DNA from: Pseudoxanthomonas suwonensis J47
Lineage (GTDB): Bacteria; Pseudomonadota; Gammaproteobacteria; Xanthomonadales; Xanthomonadaceae
Reading direction: 5' to 3'
Length of the DNA: 64,000 nucleotides
Assembly (NCBI RefSeq): GCF_000513955.1
Contig: NZ_AZUZ01000013.1
Coordinates: forward strand, 1 to 64,000
Position 1 is the stretch's first letter. Every line of letters begins with the position of its first letter. This document shows, piece by piece, positions 36,921 to 46,067 of this stretch. The position numbers were made by a program, and so were the translations under genes. The notes beneath the pieces are model-generated. The model was not told where the DNA came from, did no database searches, and was given only the letters and a program-made list of their open reading frames with translations.

Positions 36921-37739
36921 ATGAGCAAGCGCCACCTCAGCCTCACCCTGCCGTTCCTGCTGGCCCTGGCCGCCTGTTCCGGCCCCGAGGCCCCGGCTCC
37001 GGCCGCCCCCGCCGCCGAGGCCCCGGCCGCCACGCCAGCCGAAACCGCGCCCGCCGCCAGCTCGGAGGCCTCGCCGCAGGCCGAGGCCGCCGGCACCGAA
37101 GCCGCCAGCGCCCCGGCGCAGGACGCGCCGGCTGCCCCGGTCGCGCCGGCCGCGCCGCAGGGCCCGGCCCCGGTCGCCGGCGTCGACTACATCGAGATCA
37201 GCGGCGGCCAGCCGTTCCAGCCGGCCACCGGCCGCATCGAGGTGGCCGAGGTGTTCGGCTACACCTGCCCGCACTGCGCCCACTTCGAGCCGGTCTACCA
37301 GGCCTGGAAGCAGCGCCAGCCGGCCGACGTGAACGCGATCCACGTGCCGGCGGCCTTCGGCGGCTACTGGACCCCGTACGCGCGCGCCTACTTCACCGCC
37401 GAGGCGCTGGGCGTGCTGCCGCAGACCCACGACGCGGTGTTCAACGCGATCCACGTGCAGCGCACCCTGCCGGTGTCGGCCAACGTCGGCGCCAAGGACC
37501 TGGCCCCGTTCTACGCCCAGCACGGCGTGGACGCCAAGCGCTTCGCCGACACCTTCGACAGCTTCGGCATCGACGCCAAGATCAACCGCGCCAAGCAGTT
37601 CGCGGTCCGCTCGAAGATCGACGCGACCCCGACCATCGTGGTCAACGGCAAGTACACCGTGCCGATCCCGGCTGCCGGCCCGGAGAAGATGCTGCAGACG
37701 GTGGACTGGCTGGTGGCGCAGGAGCGCGGCGCGCGCTGA
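36921..37739 (+). CDS. Lipoprotein DsbA-like thiol:disulfide oxidoreductase
   Basis: The 272-residue protein starts with a lipoprotein signal (LPFLLALAACSG, lipobox Cys19). An Ala/Pro/Glu-rich disordered linker of about 65 residues follows, then a DsbA domain with CPHC (FGYTCPHCAHFEP) and cis-Pro loop DATPTIVVNG. The catalytic part is close to the preceding DsbA (IEVAE-FGY-CPHCAHFEP is shared), so this is a tandem duplication with a gained membrane anchor. The anchor and linker should hold the enzyme on a membrane, with reach into the periplasm. CAGGAGACC precedes ATG 36921. Confidence 0.9.
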   Translation: MSKRHLSLTLPFLLALAACSGPEAPAPAAPAAEAPAATPAETAPAASSEASPQAEAAGTEAASAPAQDAPAAPVAPAAPQGPAPVAGVDYIEISGGQPFQPATGRIEVAEVFGYTCPHCAHFEPVYQAWKQRQPADVNAIHVPAAFGGYWTPYARAYFTAEALGVLPQTHDAVFNAIHVQRTLPVSANVGAKDLAPFYAQHGVDAKRFADTFDSFGIDAKINRAKQFAVRSKIDATPTIVVNGKYTVPIPAAGPEKMLQTVDWLVAQERGAR

Positions 37740-37759
37740 GGCGCCGCCGCACGGACCGC

Positions 37760-38593
37760 ATGGGCACCCCCACGCCCGCCCACGACGAACCCCACGTGCA
37801 GCCGCCGGTCGACGACGCCGGCGAAGGCGCAGCCGGCGCGCGCCGGCTGCGCGTGCTCAGTGCCAACATCCAGGCCGGTTCCAGCACCCGTCGCTACAGC
37901 GACTACGTGACCCGCAGCTGGTCGCACGCGCTGCCGGCCGGGCGCAAGCGTTCCAGCCTCGACGCGATCGCCAGGCTGGCCAGCGACCACGACATCGTCG
38001 GCCTGCAGGAAAGCGACCCGGGCAGCCTGCGCTCGGGTTTCACCAACCAGACCCACTACCTGGCCCAGCGCGCCGGCTTCCACTACTGGACCCACCAGCC
38101 CAACCGCAGCGTCGGCGGCGTCGCTTCCAGCGCCAACGGCCTGCTCAGCAGGCTGGAACCGGTGCGCACCAGCGACCATTCCCTGCCCGGCCGGATCAAG
38201 GGCCGCGGCGTGCTGCTGGCACACTTCGGCGACGACCGCGAAGGCCTGACCGTGGCCGTGGCGCACCTGTCGCTGGGCGCGCGTTCGCGGCTGGCGCAGC
38301 TGTCGTTCATCGCCGAGGTGCTGCAGGACCATCCCAACGCGGTGCTGATGGGCGACTTCAACTGCCTGCCCGACCAGCCGGAGATGGAAGTCCTCTACAG
38401 CCGGACCACCCTGCGGCCGCCGGAATGCCCGGTGCCGACCTTCCCCAGCTGGAAGCCGCAGCGCGCGATCGACCACATCCTGGTCAGCGGCCAGTTGCGC
38501 TGCATGGGCGCGAAGGCCATGCCGGCCGCGTATTCCGACCACCTGGCGCTGGCGATGGAGATCGAGGTGCCGGAGTCGGCGCTGCGCACCTGA
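37760..38593 (+). CDS. Endonuclease/exonuclease/phosphatase family protein
   Basis: The 277-residue protein has the EEP (DNase I-like) fold motifs: LRVLSANIQAG near residue 30 (Asn ligand), IVGLQESDPG with the metal-binding Glu, LMGDFNCLPDQPE (Asp and Asn of the active site), and AIDHILVSG plus YSDHLALAMEI with the catalytic Asp-His. No signal peptide is present. Members cleave phosphodiesters in nucleic acids, phosphoinositides or sphingolipids; the target here is unknown. It follows the DsbA pair by 20 bases and might be co-transcribed with it. Confidence 0.9.
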   Translation: MGTPTPAHDEPHVQPPVDDAGEGAAGARRLRVLSANIQAGSSTRRYSDYVTRSWSHALPAGRKRSSLDAIARLASDHDIVGLQESDPGSLRSGFTNQTHYLAQRAGFHYWTHQPNRSVGGVASSANGLLSRLEPVRTSDHSLPGRIKGRGVLLAHFGDDREGLTVAVAHLSLGARSRLAQLSFIAEVLQDHPNAVLMGDFNCLPDQPEMEVLYSRTTLRPPECPVPTFPSWKPQRAIDHILVSGQLRCMGAKAMPAAYSDHLALAMEIEVPESALRT

Positions 38594-38635
38594 GGCGCGG
38601 CGTCTGCAGTGCTGGCGGCGCGCACGCCGCCGCGC

Positions 38636-39412
38636 TCAGAACCCGTAGCGCAGGAAGCCGCCGTCCACGGCGATGCATTCGCCGGTGACGTAGCTGGCCG
38701 CCGGCAGGCACAGGAACGCGACCGCCGCGGCGACCTCCTCCGGTTCGCCGATCCGCCGCATCGGCGTGCGGTCGATCACTTCCTCGTAGTAGTCCGGGTC
38801 CGACAGCGGCCCGGAAGTACGCCGCGTGCGGATGTACCACGGCGCCACCGCATTGACCCGGATCCCGTCCTCGGCCCATTCGGCGGCGAGGTTGCGGGTC
38901 ATCTGGTGCAGCGCGGCCTTGCTCATGCCGTAGACCACGCCGCTGCGCACGTGGGTGATGCCCGACACGCTGCCGACGTTGACGATCGACGAGGCGCCAT
39001 GCCGCGCGAGCAGCGGATGCGCGTAACGCGAAAGCTCGAACGCCGAGAACAGGTTGGTCTCGAAGATCCTGCGCCACTCGTCCTCGGTGTAGTCCACCGC
39101 GGCCTTGGTGACGTTGCCACCGGCGTTGTTGACCAGGATGTGCAGGCCTTCCCCCTGGTCCTCGACCCAGTCGAGGATCGCCTGGCGGTCCTCGTCGTCG
39201 GCGACATCGGCGGACATGGCGAGGATGTCCTGCGCGGGATGGCGCTCGGCCAGCTCGTCGCGCACGTCCTGCAGCGCGTCCTCGGCGCGCGCCACCAGCA
39301 GCAGGTCCGCACCCAGCGCGGCGAGCTCGCGTGCGATGGCCAGGCCGATGCCCGCGGAAGCGCCGGTCACCAGCGCCAGTTGCCCGTCCAGCCGCCACCG
39401 GTTCGTCGTCAT
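38636..39412 (-). CDS. SDR-family oxidoreductase (tropinone-reductase-like)
   Basis: A 258-residue classical short-chain dehydrogenase. The cofactor loop [12 protein letters not shown], the NNAGG motif in [14 protein letters not shown], the catalytic Ser in VNVGSVSG, and Tyr-x-x-x-Lys in [10 protein letters not shown] are all intact. It is close in pattern to tropinone-reductase-like enzymes that use NADPH. The substrate is unknown. ATG 39412 is the first start with the family sequence ([15 protein letters not shown]). It converges with the nuclease-fold gene and is divergent from the small lipoprotein. Confidence 0.9.
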   Translation of the reverse strand: MTTNRWRLDGQLALVTGASAGIGLAIARELAALGADLLLVARAEDALQDVRDELAERHPAQDILAMSADVADDEDRQAILDWVEDQGEGLHILVNNAGGNVTKAAVDYTEDEWRRIFETNLFSAFELSRYAHPLLARHGASSIVNVGSVSGITHVRSGVVYGMSKAALHQMTRNLAAEWAEDGIRVNAVAPWYIRTRRTSGPLSDPDYYEEVIDRTPMRRIGEPEEVAAAVAFLCLPAASYVTGECIAVDGGFLRYGF

Positions 39413-39451
39413 GGGCGTAGGATAACCCCGGCCTTCCACGGGAGTGCAGCG

Positions 39452-39715
39452 ATGACAGCGATCCGCCGCCCGATGCATCCGGCCGCCATGCGCGCCCGCG
39501 CGCTGGCCCTGGGCCTGGCCGCTTTGGCCGCGCTGGCCGCGTGCCGGCCGGAACCGCCCCCGACCGAACAGCCACCCGAACCGCAGGCGCAGGCCCATAA
39601 CGATCTGCGCGACGCGATCCGCGCGCCGCAGGACAAGGCGCGGGCGACCGGGCAGACCCTGCAGGACGCCGCCGACCGGCAGAAGGCCGCGGTGGACGCG
39701 GCCGAAGGCGGCTGA
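39452..39715 (+). CDS. Small lipoprotein of unknown function
   Basis: An 87-residue protein with a basic start, a hydrophobic stretch ([15 protein letters not shown]) and a lipobox Cys, then a Pro/Glu-rich linker ([14 protein letters not shown]) and a short helical end with [25 protein letters not shown] that could be a coiled coil. This is the layout of small outer-membrane-associated lipoproteins. GGGAG stands just before ATG 39452; internal ATGs at 39473 and 39488 are alternatives. I do not recognise a family. Confidence 0.72.
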   Translation: MTAIRRPMHPAAMRARALALGLAALAALAACRPEPPPTEQPPEPQAQAHNDLRDAIRAPQDKARATGQTLQDAADRQKAAVDAAEGG

Positions 39716-39750
39716 GCCAAGGCGCCACCGGAAGGCCACGCGCGCTCCAC

Positions 39751-40045
39751 GTAGAGTCGGGCTCGCCCGACTCCCCCGCCTGATGTGCCAGGCCGGGTGG
39801 AAAAGCAGCGGGGCAAGCCCCGCTCTACGACGCGGCCGAGGCGATCGAGCGCTGCCCCGTAGAGTCGGGCTTGCCCGACTCCGCCGCCTGGTGTGCCAGG
39901 CCGGGTGATGAAGCAGCGGGGCAAGCCCCGCTCTACGACGCGGCAGAGGGGCGACGCGCGCTGCCCCGTAGAGTCGGGCTCGCCCGACTCCCCCGCCTGG
40001 TGTGCCAGGCCGGGCGAAGAAGCAGCGGGGCAAGCCCCGCTCTAC
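39751..40045. repeat. Tandem array of three GTAG-type REP pairs (BIME-like)
   Basis: Three near-identical units of 108-109 bases. Each has a head copy GTAGAGTCGGGCTYGCCCGAC (starting 39751, 39859 and 39968), a middle stem built on CCTGGTGTGCCAGG, and an inverted copy of the GTAGAGCGGGGC-type REP (39807-39828, 39915-39936, 40024-40045). The GTAG opening and small stem-loop match SMAG REPs of Stenotrophomonas, which are mobilised by REP-associated tyrosine transposases. The single element at 19375 is the same sequence. The array fills the gap between the lipoprotein and sppA. Confidence 0.88.
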
Positions 40046-40079
40046 GGGGCGGCGGGCATGGGCCCGCCGCTTCGCCGGG

Positions 40080-41984
40080 TCACCAGCCGCAGAAGCAGTA
40101 GGCCAGCGACTTCACCGGGGCGCCGTTGCGGTCGCGCAGGGCGTTCTCGACGAAGCGCAGCTGCGCCTCGGTTTCCGGCATGGTCCGGGCCAGCGCGGCG
40201 CGGGCCAGGCCCGACTCGTGCAGCAGCACGCCGCCGATGCGGGTGCCGGCGAAGCCGGACATGAACTGCGCGAACGGCGACGCCGGCTTCTCGATGTAGC
40301 GCACGCGGTACTTGCCGTCTTCCAGGCTTGCGCGCGAAGCCGCGTCGGCGACCGCATCGCCGAAGCCGCCCAGCTCGTCGACCAGGCCGCGCTCCTTCGC
40401 CTGCGCGCCGCTCCACACGCGGCCGCGGGCGACCGCGTCCACTTCCTCGACCGGCTTGCCGCGCGCGGCGGCGACCTTGCCGGTGAAGTCGGCGTAGCCC
40501 TTGTTGATCACCGCCTGGATGACGCGACCCACTTCCGGATCCAGCGGACGGGTCACGTCGAAGGCGCCGGCGAAACGGGTGGTGCTCACGCCGTCGGTGT
40601 GTACGCCGATCTTGTCGAGGGTGCGGGTGAAGTTCGGGACCAGGCCGAAGATGCCGATCGAACCGGTGATGGTCGACGGATCGGCGTAGATGCGGTCGGC
40701 GTCCATGCTGATCCAGTAGCCGCCGGATGCGGCCAGGTCGCCCATCGACACCACCACCGGCTTGCCTTCGGCCTTCAGCAGCTCGACCTCGCGGCGGATC
40801 TGCTCGGAGGCGAACACCTCGCCGCCGGGCGAGTCGACGCGCAGCACCACCGCCTTCACGTCCTCGTCCTCGCGCGCCTGGCGCAGCAGCGCGGCGGTCG
40901 ATTCGCCGCCGATGCGGCCGGCCGGCTGGTCGCCGCCGGTGATCTCGCCCTCGGCCACCACCACCGCCACCTGCGGGCGCTTGTCGACCGGCAGGCGACG
41001 GCTGTCGACCTGGGCCAGGTAGGCCTGCAGCGAGATGTTGCGGAAGCCGCGCTCGTCGTCCTCGTCGGCGACACCGCGCTCGGCCATCAGCTGCTCCACT
41101 TCCTCGCGGGTCTTCAGCCCGTCGACCAGCTTCATCTGCAGCGCGTGCCGGGCCAGGTCACCGCCGGCGGCTTCGATGCTCTCCGGCAGCGCGTTGATCT
41201 GCGCGCCCAGCTGCGCCGGATCCAGCCCGCGCGCGCTGGCGACGTCGGCCAGGTAGCGCTGCCAGACGTCGTTCATCCAGTACAGGTCCGCTTCCTTCGA
41301 CTCCGGCGAGGCGGCGTCGAGGATGTACGGCTCGGCCGCCGACTTGAACTCGCCGACGCGGAACAGGTGCACGTCCACGCCCAGCTTGTCCTGCAGGGCG
41401 GTGCGGAAGTACTGGCGGTAGCGGGCCAGGCCTTCCAGCAGCAGCGAACCCATCGGGTCCAGGTAGATCTCGTCGGCCTGCGCGGCCAGCAGGTACTGGC
41501 CCTGGCCCATGCCTTCGCCGTAGGCGACGACCTGCTTGCCGCTGGCGCGCAGCTCGGCCAGCGCCTTGGCCACCTCGCGCATCGAGGCCATGCCCGACGG
41601 CTGCAGCTTGTCCAGCTGCAGCAGCACGCGCTCGATGTGCTTGTCCTCCTTCGCCGCCTCGATCGCGCGCAGCAGGTCGCGCAGCTGGATCTCCTCGGCC
41701 GAGGAATCGCCCATCGCCCGCGCGAACGCACGGCTCACCGGGTCGGTGGAGAACTGCTCGACCAGCCGCCCTTCCGGCGCGATCACCAGGGTGGTGCGCT
41801 CGTGCAGCGGCTTGGCGCCGCTGCCCTTGCCCAGCGCGGCCACGAACACCAGCAGCATCAGGAACAGCAGGCCGAAGAACAGCAGGTTGAGGATCAGCCG
41901 CCGGGTGAAGTTCATCACGTCCCACAGGCCCACGAAGAACGTGGCGACGGGATTGCGGCGCGGCGGCAGGGGGGGCGGGATCAT
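40080..41984 (-). CDS. sppA: Signal peptide peptidase SppA, 67 kDa type
   Basis: An inner-membrane serine protease that degrades cleaved signal peptides in the periplasm. The 634-residue protein has one N-terminal span ([22 protein letters not shown]) and two ClpP-like halves. The general-base Lys sits in [18 protein letters not shown] of the first half, and the nucleophile Ser in [15 protein letters not shown] of the second. These catalytic residues are those of the E. coli enzyme, and length matches. ATG 41984 begins [19 protein letters not shown]; an earlier in-frame start at 42044 is less likely. The unusual C-terminus ends in Cys-Phe-Cys-Gly-Trp. Confidence 0.94.
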   Translation of the reverse strand: MIPPPLPPRRNPVATFFVGLWDVMNFTRRLILNLLFFGLLFLMLLVFVAALGKGSGAKPLHERTTLVIAPEGRLVEQFSTDPVSRAFARAMGDSSAEEIQLRDLLRAIEAAKEDKHIERVLLQLDKLQPSGMASMREVAKALAELRASGKQVVAYGEGMGQGQYLLAAQADEIYLDPMGSLLLEGLARYRQYFRTALQDKLGVDVHLFRVGEFKSAAEPYILDAASPESKEADLYWMNDVWQRYLADVASARGLDPAQLGAQINALPESIEAAGGDLARHALQMKLVDGLKTREEVEQLMAERGVADEDDERGFRNISLQAYLAQVDSRRLPVDKRPQVAVVVAEGEITGGDQPAGRIGGESTAALLRQAREDEDVKAVVLRVDSPGGEVFASEQIRREVELLKAEGKPVVVSMGDLAASGGYWISMDADRIYADPSTITGSIGIFGLVPNFTRTLDKIGVHTDGVSTTRFAGAFDVTRPLDPEVGRVIQAVINKGYADFTGKVAAARGKPVEEVDAVARGRVWSGAQAKERGLVDELGGFGDAVADAASRASLEDGKYRVRYIEKPASPFAQFMSGFAGTRIGGVLLHESGLARAALARTMPETEAQLRFVENALRDRNGAPVKSLAYCFCGW

Positions 41985-42062
41985 CGGGGAGCGGCTCCGG
42001 CGGAGGGCATGCGGGGTTCTACGCAGGCAGGATAGCCCCAGCACCGCGGGCTTTCATACGCC

Positions 42063-43451
42063 TTAAGTCAGGGTGCCACCAGGCGGCGCCTCGCTGGCGA
42101 CCGGCGGCGGCAGGTTGCGCAGGCGCCAGTTCAGGCGCGCGCCCATCAGGATCGCGGCGGCGGTCAGGCCGGTGATCAGGCCCGCCCACATGCCCTGCGG
42201 GCCCAGCCCCAGGCCCAGGCCGAGCACGGCGCCCAGCGGCATGCCCAGGCCCCAGTAGGCGACCGTGGCCAGCAGCATCGGCACGCGGGTATCGCGCAGG
42301 CCGCGCAACGAACCAGCCGACATCACCTGGATGCCGTCGGGGAACTGGAACGCGGCGGCGAACAGCAGCAGGGTCGAGGCCAGCGCCGCCACCGCCACGT
42401 CGGAGGTGTAGACCGAGACGATCGCATCGTGGCCCAGCAGCAGCACGGTGGCCGAACACAGCTGGGTGCCCAGGACGATGGCGTAGCCGGCGTAGGCGGC
42501 GCGGCGCACGCCGGCCGGATCCTGCGCGCCGAGCGCATGGCCCACGCGCACCGTGGTCGCCTCGGCCAGGCCCATCGGCAGCATGAAGCACAGCGCGGAG
42601 ACATTGATCGCGATCTGGTGCGCGGCCGCCGGCACTTCGCCCAGCCGCGCGATCAGCAGCGCGGTGGCGATGAACAGCCCGCCTTCCATCAGCACGGTCA
42701 CGCCGATCGGCAGGCCGGTGGCGAGCAGGCCGCGGATCACGTTCCAGCGCGGCGGCTCCATGTGCGAGAACAGCGCCAGCGGCGCGAACCGCCGCGACCT
42801 TCCCAGGTAGAACGCGAAGGTGAGCGCCTGCAGCCACATCACCGTGGCCGAGGCGGCGCCGAGGCCGGCCGCGCCCATCTCCGGCAGCGAACCGACGCCG
42901 AAGGTCAGCACGTAGCCCAGCGGCGCCAGCACCGCCAGGCCGCCGAAGCCGAGCAGCATCGTCGGCAGCGTCCAGTGCGTGCCTTCACTGAGGTAGCGCA
43001 TGCAGAAGAACATCACCATCGCCGGCGCGCCCCAGCGCACCGCGTGGCAGAACGCGGTCGCGCCGGGAATGATGTCCGGGGCGATGCCGAACGCACCCAG
43101 CGCCAGCGGCACCACGCTGAGGAAGCCGAACATCAGCAGGCCCAGGCCCAGTGCCAGCCACAGCGCCTGGCGGAACAGCGGGCCGATCTCGTGGCGGCGC
43201 CCGGCGCCATCCAGCTGCGACACCGACGCGGTCAGCGCGATCAGCGTGCCCAGCGGCACCATCATCGGCAGCCACATCAGCGCCGTGCCCACCGTCACCG
43301 AGGCGAGCGTGCGCGTGCCGTGGTGTCCGGCGATGACGTTGTCGACGAAGCTGATCAGGCCGGTGGACACGTGGCCCAGCACCAGCGGCAGGGCGAGCGT
43401 GGCGGTAGCCCGCAGTTCGCGACCGAAGCGCGGCGGGGAAGCGTTGGACAT
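42063..43451 (-). CDS. MATE-family multidrug efflux transporter
   Basis: The 462-residue protein has about 12 hydrophobic spans in two related halves, as in NorM-type MATE exporters that use sodium or protons to expel cationic drugs. N-terminal features include VLGHVSTGLISFVDNVIAGHHGTRTLASVTVG, where the Asp and the Gly-rich stretch match the family. The second half has AAAHQIAINVSALCFMLPMGLAEA, the mark of MATE proteins. ATG 43451 gives the expected short cytoplasmic start. It lies 78 bases downstream of the sppA start on the same strand, so it leads sppA and could be co-transcribed with it. Confidence 0.92.
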   Translation of the reverse strand: MSNASPPRFGRELRATATLALPLVLGHVSTGLISFVDNVIAGHHGTRTLASVTVGTALMWLPMMVPLGTLIALTASVSQLDGAGRRHEIGPLFRQALWLALGLGLLMFGFLSVVPLALGAFGIAPDIIPGATAFCHAVRWGAPAMVMFFCMRYLSEGTHWTLPTMLLGFGGLAVLAPLGYVLTFGVGSLPEMGAAGLGAASATVMWLQALTFAFYLGRSRRFAPLALFSHMEPPRWNVIRGLLATGLPIGVTVLMEGGLFIATALLIARLGEVPAAAHQIAINVSALCFMLPMGLAEATTVRVGHALGAQDPAGVRRAAYAGYAIVLGTQLCSATVLLLGHDAIVSVYTSDVAVAALASTLLLFAAAFQFPDGIQVMSAGSLRGLRDTRVPMLLATVAYWGLGMPLGAVLGLGLGLGPQGMWAGLITGLTAAAILMGARLNWRLRNLPPPVASEAPPGGTLT

Positions 43452-43555
43452 GGGAAGCGTCGGGAAGCGGGCTGCGGCCGTGCAGGGGGCACTGGTACCG
43501 GGCTCCGGCAGGCCGCTATCTTAGCCGCCGCCCGATCCCCTCCGTTATCCGACCG

Positions 43556-44677
43556 ATGAACGACAGCCATCCGGCGGCCTGCCAGAACTGTGCGACGCCG
43601 CTGCAAGGCGCGTTCTGCCATGTCTGCGGCCAATCCGCGCACAACCCGGTGCGCAGCTTCGCCCACGCGGTGGAGGAAGTGTTCGAGTCGTTCTGGCACC
43701 TGGACGGGCGCATCTTCCGCAGCCTGCGCAGGCTGCTCTCGCCCGGCGCGCTGGCGCGCGACTACCTGGCCGGGCACCGCGCGCCCTACGTGGCGCCGAT
43801 GCGCATGTTCGTGGTGCTGTGCGTGATGGCGTTCTTCGTCGGCCGCGTGGTCGACCTGGGCCTGGACATCGAACTCAACGTGGACGATGCCGCGGACAAC
43901 AAGCCGCTGCTCAGCAGCGACGCGGCCATGCGCGGGGCCAGCTCGATCGAGGAAGTGCGCAGGATCCGCGAGCAGGCCATCGCCGGCCTGGAAAAGGCGC
44001 GCGAGGAAACCCCGACCTACCTGGCGCCCGTGCTCGCCGGCTACGACAAGGGCATCGCCGACATACGCCGCGCCGCCGACCGGCGCATCGTCGAACTCGG
44101 CGGCACGCCGGAGAGCGCGCCCGAGGCCAAGGCGGACGCGGCTACCGCGGAAACTCCCGCGGCCGCCGCTCCCGCCGCACCGGCCAGGCGCGAACCCAAG
44201 AATTGGCGGGAGCGCCAGGCGCTGCGCATGCAGCAGAACCTGGCGCGCGTGCGCGAGGATCCCGGCCTGTACCGCGCCGCACTGATGGGCGCCGTGCCCA
44301 GCGCGCTGTTCGTGCTGGTACCGCTGTTCGCGCTGCTGCTGAAGCTGCTCTACCTTGGCTCCGGTCGCAGCTACCTCGAGCACCTGGTGGTGGCGCTGTA
44401 CAGCCACGCCTTCCTGTGCCTGGCGCTGATGGCGCAGTTCGGCCTGGTCGCGCTGGCCAACCACTACGCGCAGACGCCGCTGGGCAGCACCGCCAGCGTG
44501 GCCTCGTCGCTGCTGCTGGCGTGGATGCTGGTCTACCTGCTGCTGTCGCAGAAGCGCGTGTATGGCGAGGGCTGGCTGGCGACCACGCTGCGCTTCCTGG
44601 TCGCCGGCTCGGTCTACATCTTCGTCATCAGCATCGCCTCCGGCGCGGTGGCGCTGTGGGCGCTGGCCAACCTCTGA
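43556..44677 (+). CDS. DUF3667 membrane protein with N-terminal zinc ribbon
   Basis: A 373-residue protein. The start has a CxxC...CxxC ribbon (CQNCATPLQGAFCHVCGQ). Next come the DUF3667 stretch HAVEEVFESFWHLDGRIFRSLRRLLSPGALARDYLAGHRAPYVAPMRMFVV, a first membrane span, a long soluble Ala/Glu-rich helical insert (residues about 110-225), and four C-terminal spans. The function of DUF3667 is unknown; a zinc ribbon on a membrane protein hints at protein interaction. It is divergent from the MATE gene and convergent with the DUF3106 gene. Confidence 0.87.
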   Translation: MNDSHPAACQNCATPLQGAFCHVCGQSAHNPVRSFAHAVEEVFESFWHLDGRIFRSLRRLLSPGALARDYLAGHRAPYVAPMRMFVVLCVMAFFVGRVVDLGLDIELNVDDAADNKPLLSSDAAMRGASSIEEVRRIREQAIAGLEKAREETPTYLAPVLAGYDKGIADIRRAADRRIVELGGTPESAPEAKADAATAETPAAAAPAAPARREPKNWRERQALRMQQNLARVREDPGLYRAALMGAVPSALFVLVPLFALLLKLLYLGSGRSYLEHLVVALYSHAFLCLALMAQFGLVALANHYAQTPLGSTASVASSLLLAWMLVYLLLSQKRVYGEGWLATTLRFLVAGSVYIFVISIASGAVALWALANL

Positions 44678-44699
44678 AACGGGCCGCGCCGGACGGGGC

Positions 44700-46067
44700 C
44701 TACTCGCGTTCGCGCTGCTCCAGCCAGGGTCCGCGCTGCGAAGGCGCGGTCGCCAGCAGGTCGCGGCGCAGCTTCTCGCGTTCGTACGGCGGCGTGCGCC
44801 AGGCCAGCGCGCCCAGGCGCGCGCGCTGGTCGGCGTCCAGCGCGCGCAGCGCGGCCAGCAGCGGCCGGCGCTCGGCTTCCGGCACGAATCCCACCAGCGG
44901 TTGCAGGGCGACGTAGTCGGCGCCCAGCTCGGGACCGAGCAGCCAGCCGCGGCGTTCCATCGCATCCAGCGCGGCGAAGCGCGCGCGCAGCCTGGCCTGC
45001 GCCGCCGGGTCCAGCGCCTGGAACTCCGCGGCGGCGGCGCGCAGCTGCGCCTGCGCCTGGGGATCGAGCTGCGACCAGGTTTCCAGGCCCGAGGCCGGAT
45101 CCGGGTCGGCGGGCGGCGCGGGCGACTCCTCGCCCTGGCCGGCGCGCTCGCGGTCCAGGCGCGAGCCGGGCATGCCGGCGGCGTACCAGGACAGCAGGGC
45201 CAGGTCGGCCACCAGCGGGTCCTCCTGCAGGGCCAGCGGCAGCGAGGGCTCGCCGTCCGGCGGCGTCGCCGGGGCTTCCGGTGGCGGCAACGGTTCGACC
45301 ACGACCGGGTCGGCGTCGTGCACGCGGCCGTCGTCCGGCGGCGGGGCCAGCTCTTCGCGGGTCGCCGACGGCGACGCCAGCTTGGGCCAGAAGTACCAGA
45401 CCGCGCCGGCCAGGCCGAGCAGCAGGGCGAGCACGCCCAGCCAGCGCAGCGGACGGCTTGGCGGGCGCGGCGCCCGCACCCGCGGCGCCGGCGCTGCCGG
45501 CGCGGGCGCTTCGGAGCCGGGCGGAAACTGCCCGGCCAGGGCCGCTTCGTGCAGCTCGCCCAGCCAGGCCAGGCGGTCCGGGGGGAGCTGGCGGCCGACC
45601 TGCTGGATCGCCTCGGCCTGGCGGCGCCAGCCGGCAGCATCGGGCGCCCCGTCGGCATCGCGCGGGCAGGCCTCGGCCAGCGCCTGCTGGTAGCCGGCGA
45701 GCTCCAGGTCCATCGCCTCGGCCGCGGCGGCCTCGTCCAGGCCGGCGACCTGGCGCAGCAGCAGGGCTCGGCGTGCGGCCAGCGGCATCCGCCCCAGGAA
45801 GCCCAGGTCTTCCGGCCAGCTGCCGCGCCCGGAGCCCGGAGGCAGGGCCAGCAGCAGCTTCCAGAACCGGCCCGGCCACTCGCCCATCGGCATCGTCGCG
45901 GCCGGACCGGGGAAGGCACGGATGGCGGCGGCCAGGGCATGGCCGGCGCCGCGCTCGTCGCCGTCCTGCAGCCAGAGGAATACGAAGGCGCGCCGTTCGA
46001 CGCCGCGCAGGAAGGCGTTCAGGGCGGCGGGCAGTTCCGTCGTCCGGGGGGAGGAAGGGTCGTGCAT
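44700..46067 (-). CDS. Membrane protein joining a sigma-region-4-like domain to DUF3106
   Basis: The 455-residue protein seems to be a fusion. Residues 1-170 look like an ECF-sigma-type pair of helical regions: AFLRGVERRAFVFLWLQDGDERGAGHALAAAIRAF, then LPLAARRALLLRQVAGLDEAAAAEAMDLELAGYQQALAEA, which resembles region 4. One membrane span follows (WLGVLALLLGLAGAVWYFW, near 225-245), then a Pro/Asp-rich linker. The DUF3106 domain is at the end (ETWSQLDPQAQAQLRAAAAEF, ALDAMERRGWLLG). Normal sigma factors are soluble, so a membrane-tethered regulator is an inference. ACGGAG precedes ATG 46067; an in-frame ATG at 46184 is less likely. Confidence 0.72.
   Translation of the reverse strand: MHDPSSPRTTELPAALNAFLRGVERRAFVFLWLQDGDERGAGHALAAAIRAFPGPAATMPMGEWPGRFWKLLLALPPGSGRGSWPEDLGFLGRMPLAARRALLLRQVAGLDEAAAAEAMDLELAGYQQALAEACPRDADGAPDAAGWRRQAEAIQQVGRQLPPDRLAWLGELHEAALAGQFPPGSEAPAPAAPAPRVRAPRPPSRPLRWLGVLALLLGLAGAVWYFWPKLASPSATREELAPPPDDGRVHDADPVVVEPLPPPEAPATPPDGEPSLPLALQEDPLVADLALLSWYAAGMPGSRLDRERAGQGEESPAPPADPDPASGLETWSQLDPQAQAQLRAAAAEFQALDPAAQARLRARFAALDAMERRGWLLGPELGADYVALQPLVGFVPEAERRPLLAALRALDADQRARLGALAWRTPPYEREKLRRDLLATAPSQRGPWLEQRERE

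Noticed and set aside
39751-40045. CRISPR array
   Set aside because: Three repeats of about 108 bases, each with internal inverted symmetry and no unique spacers; these are REP pairs, and no cas genes are present.
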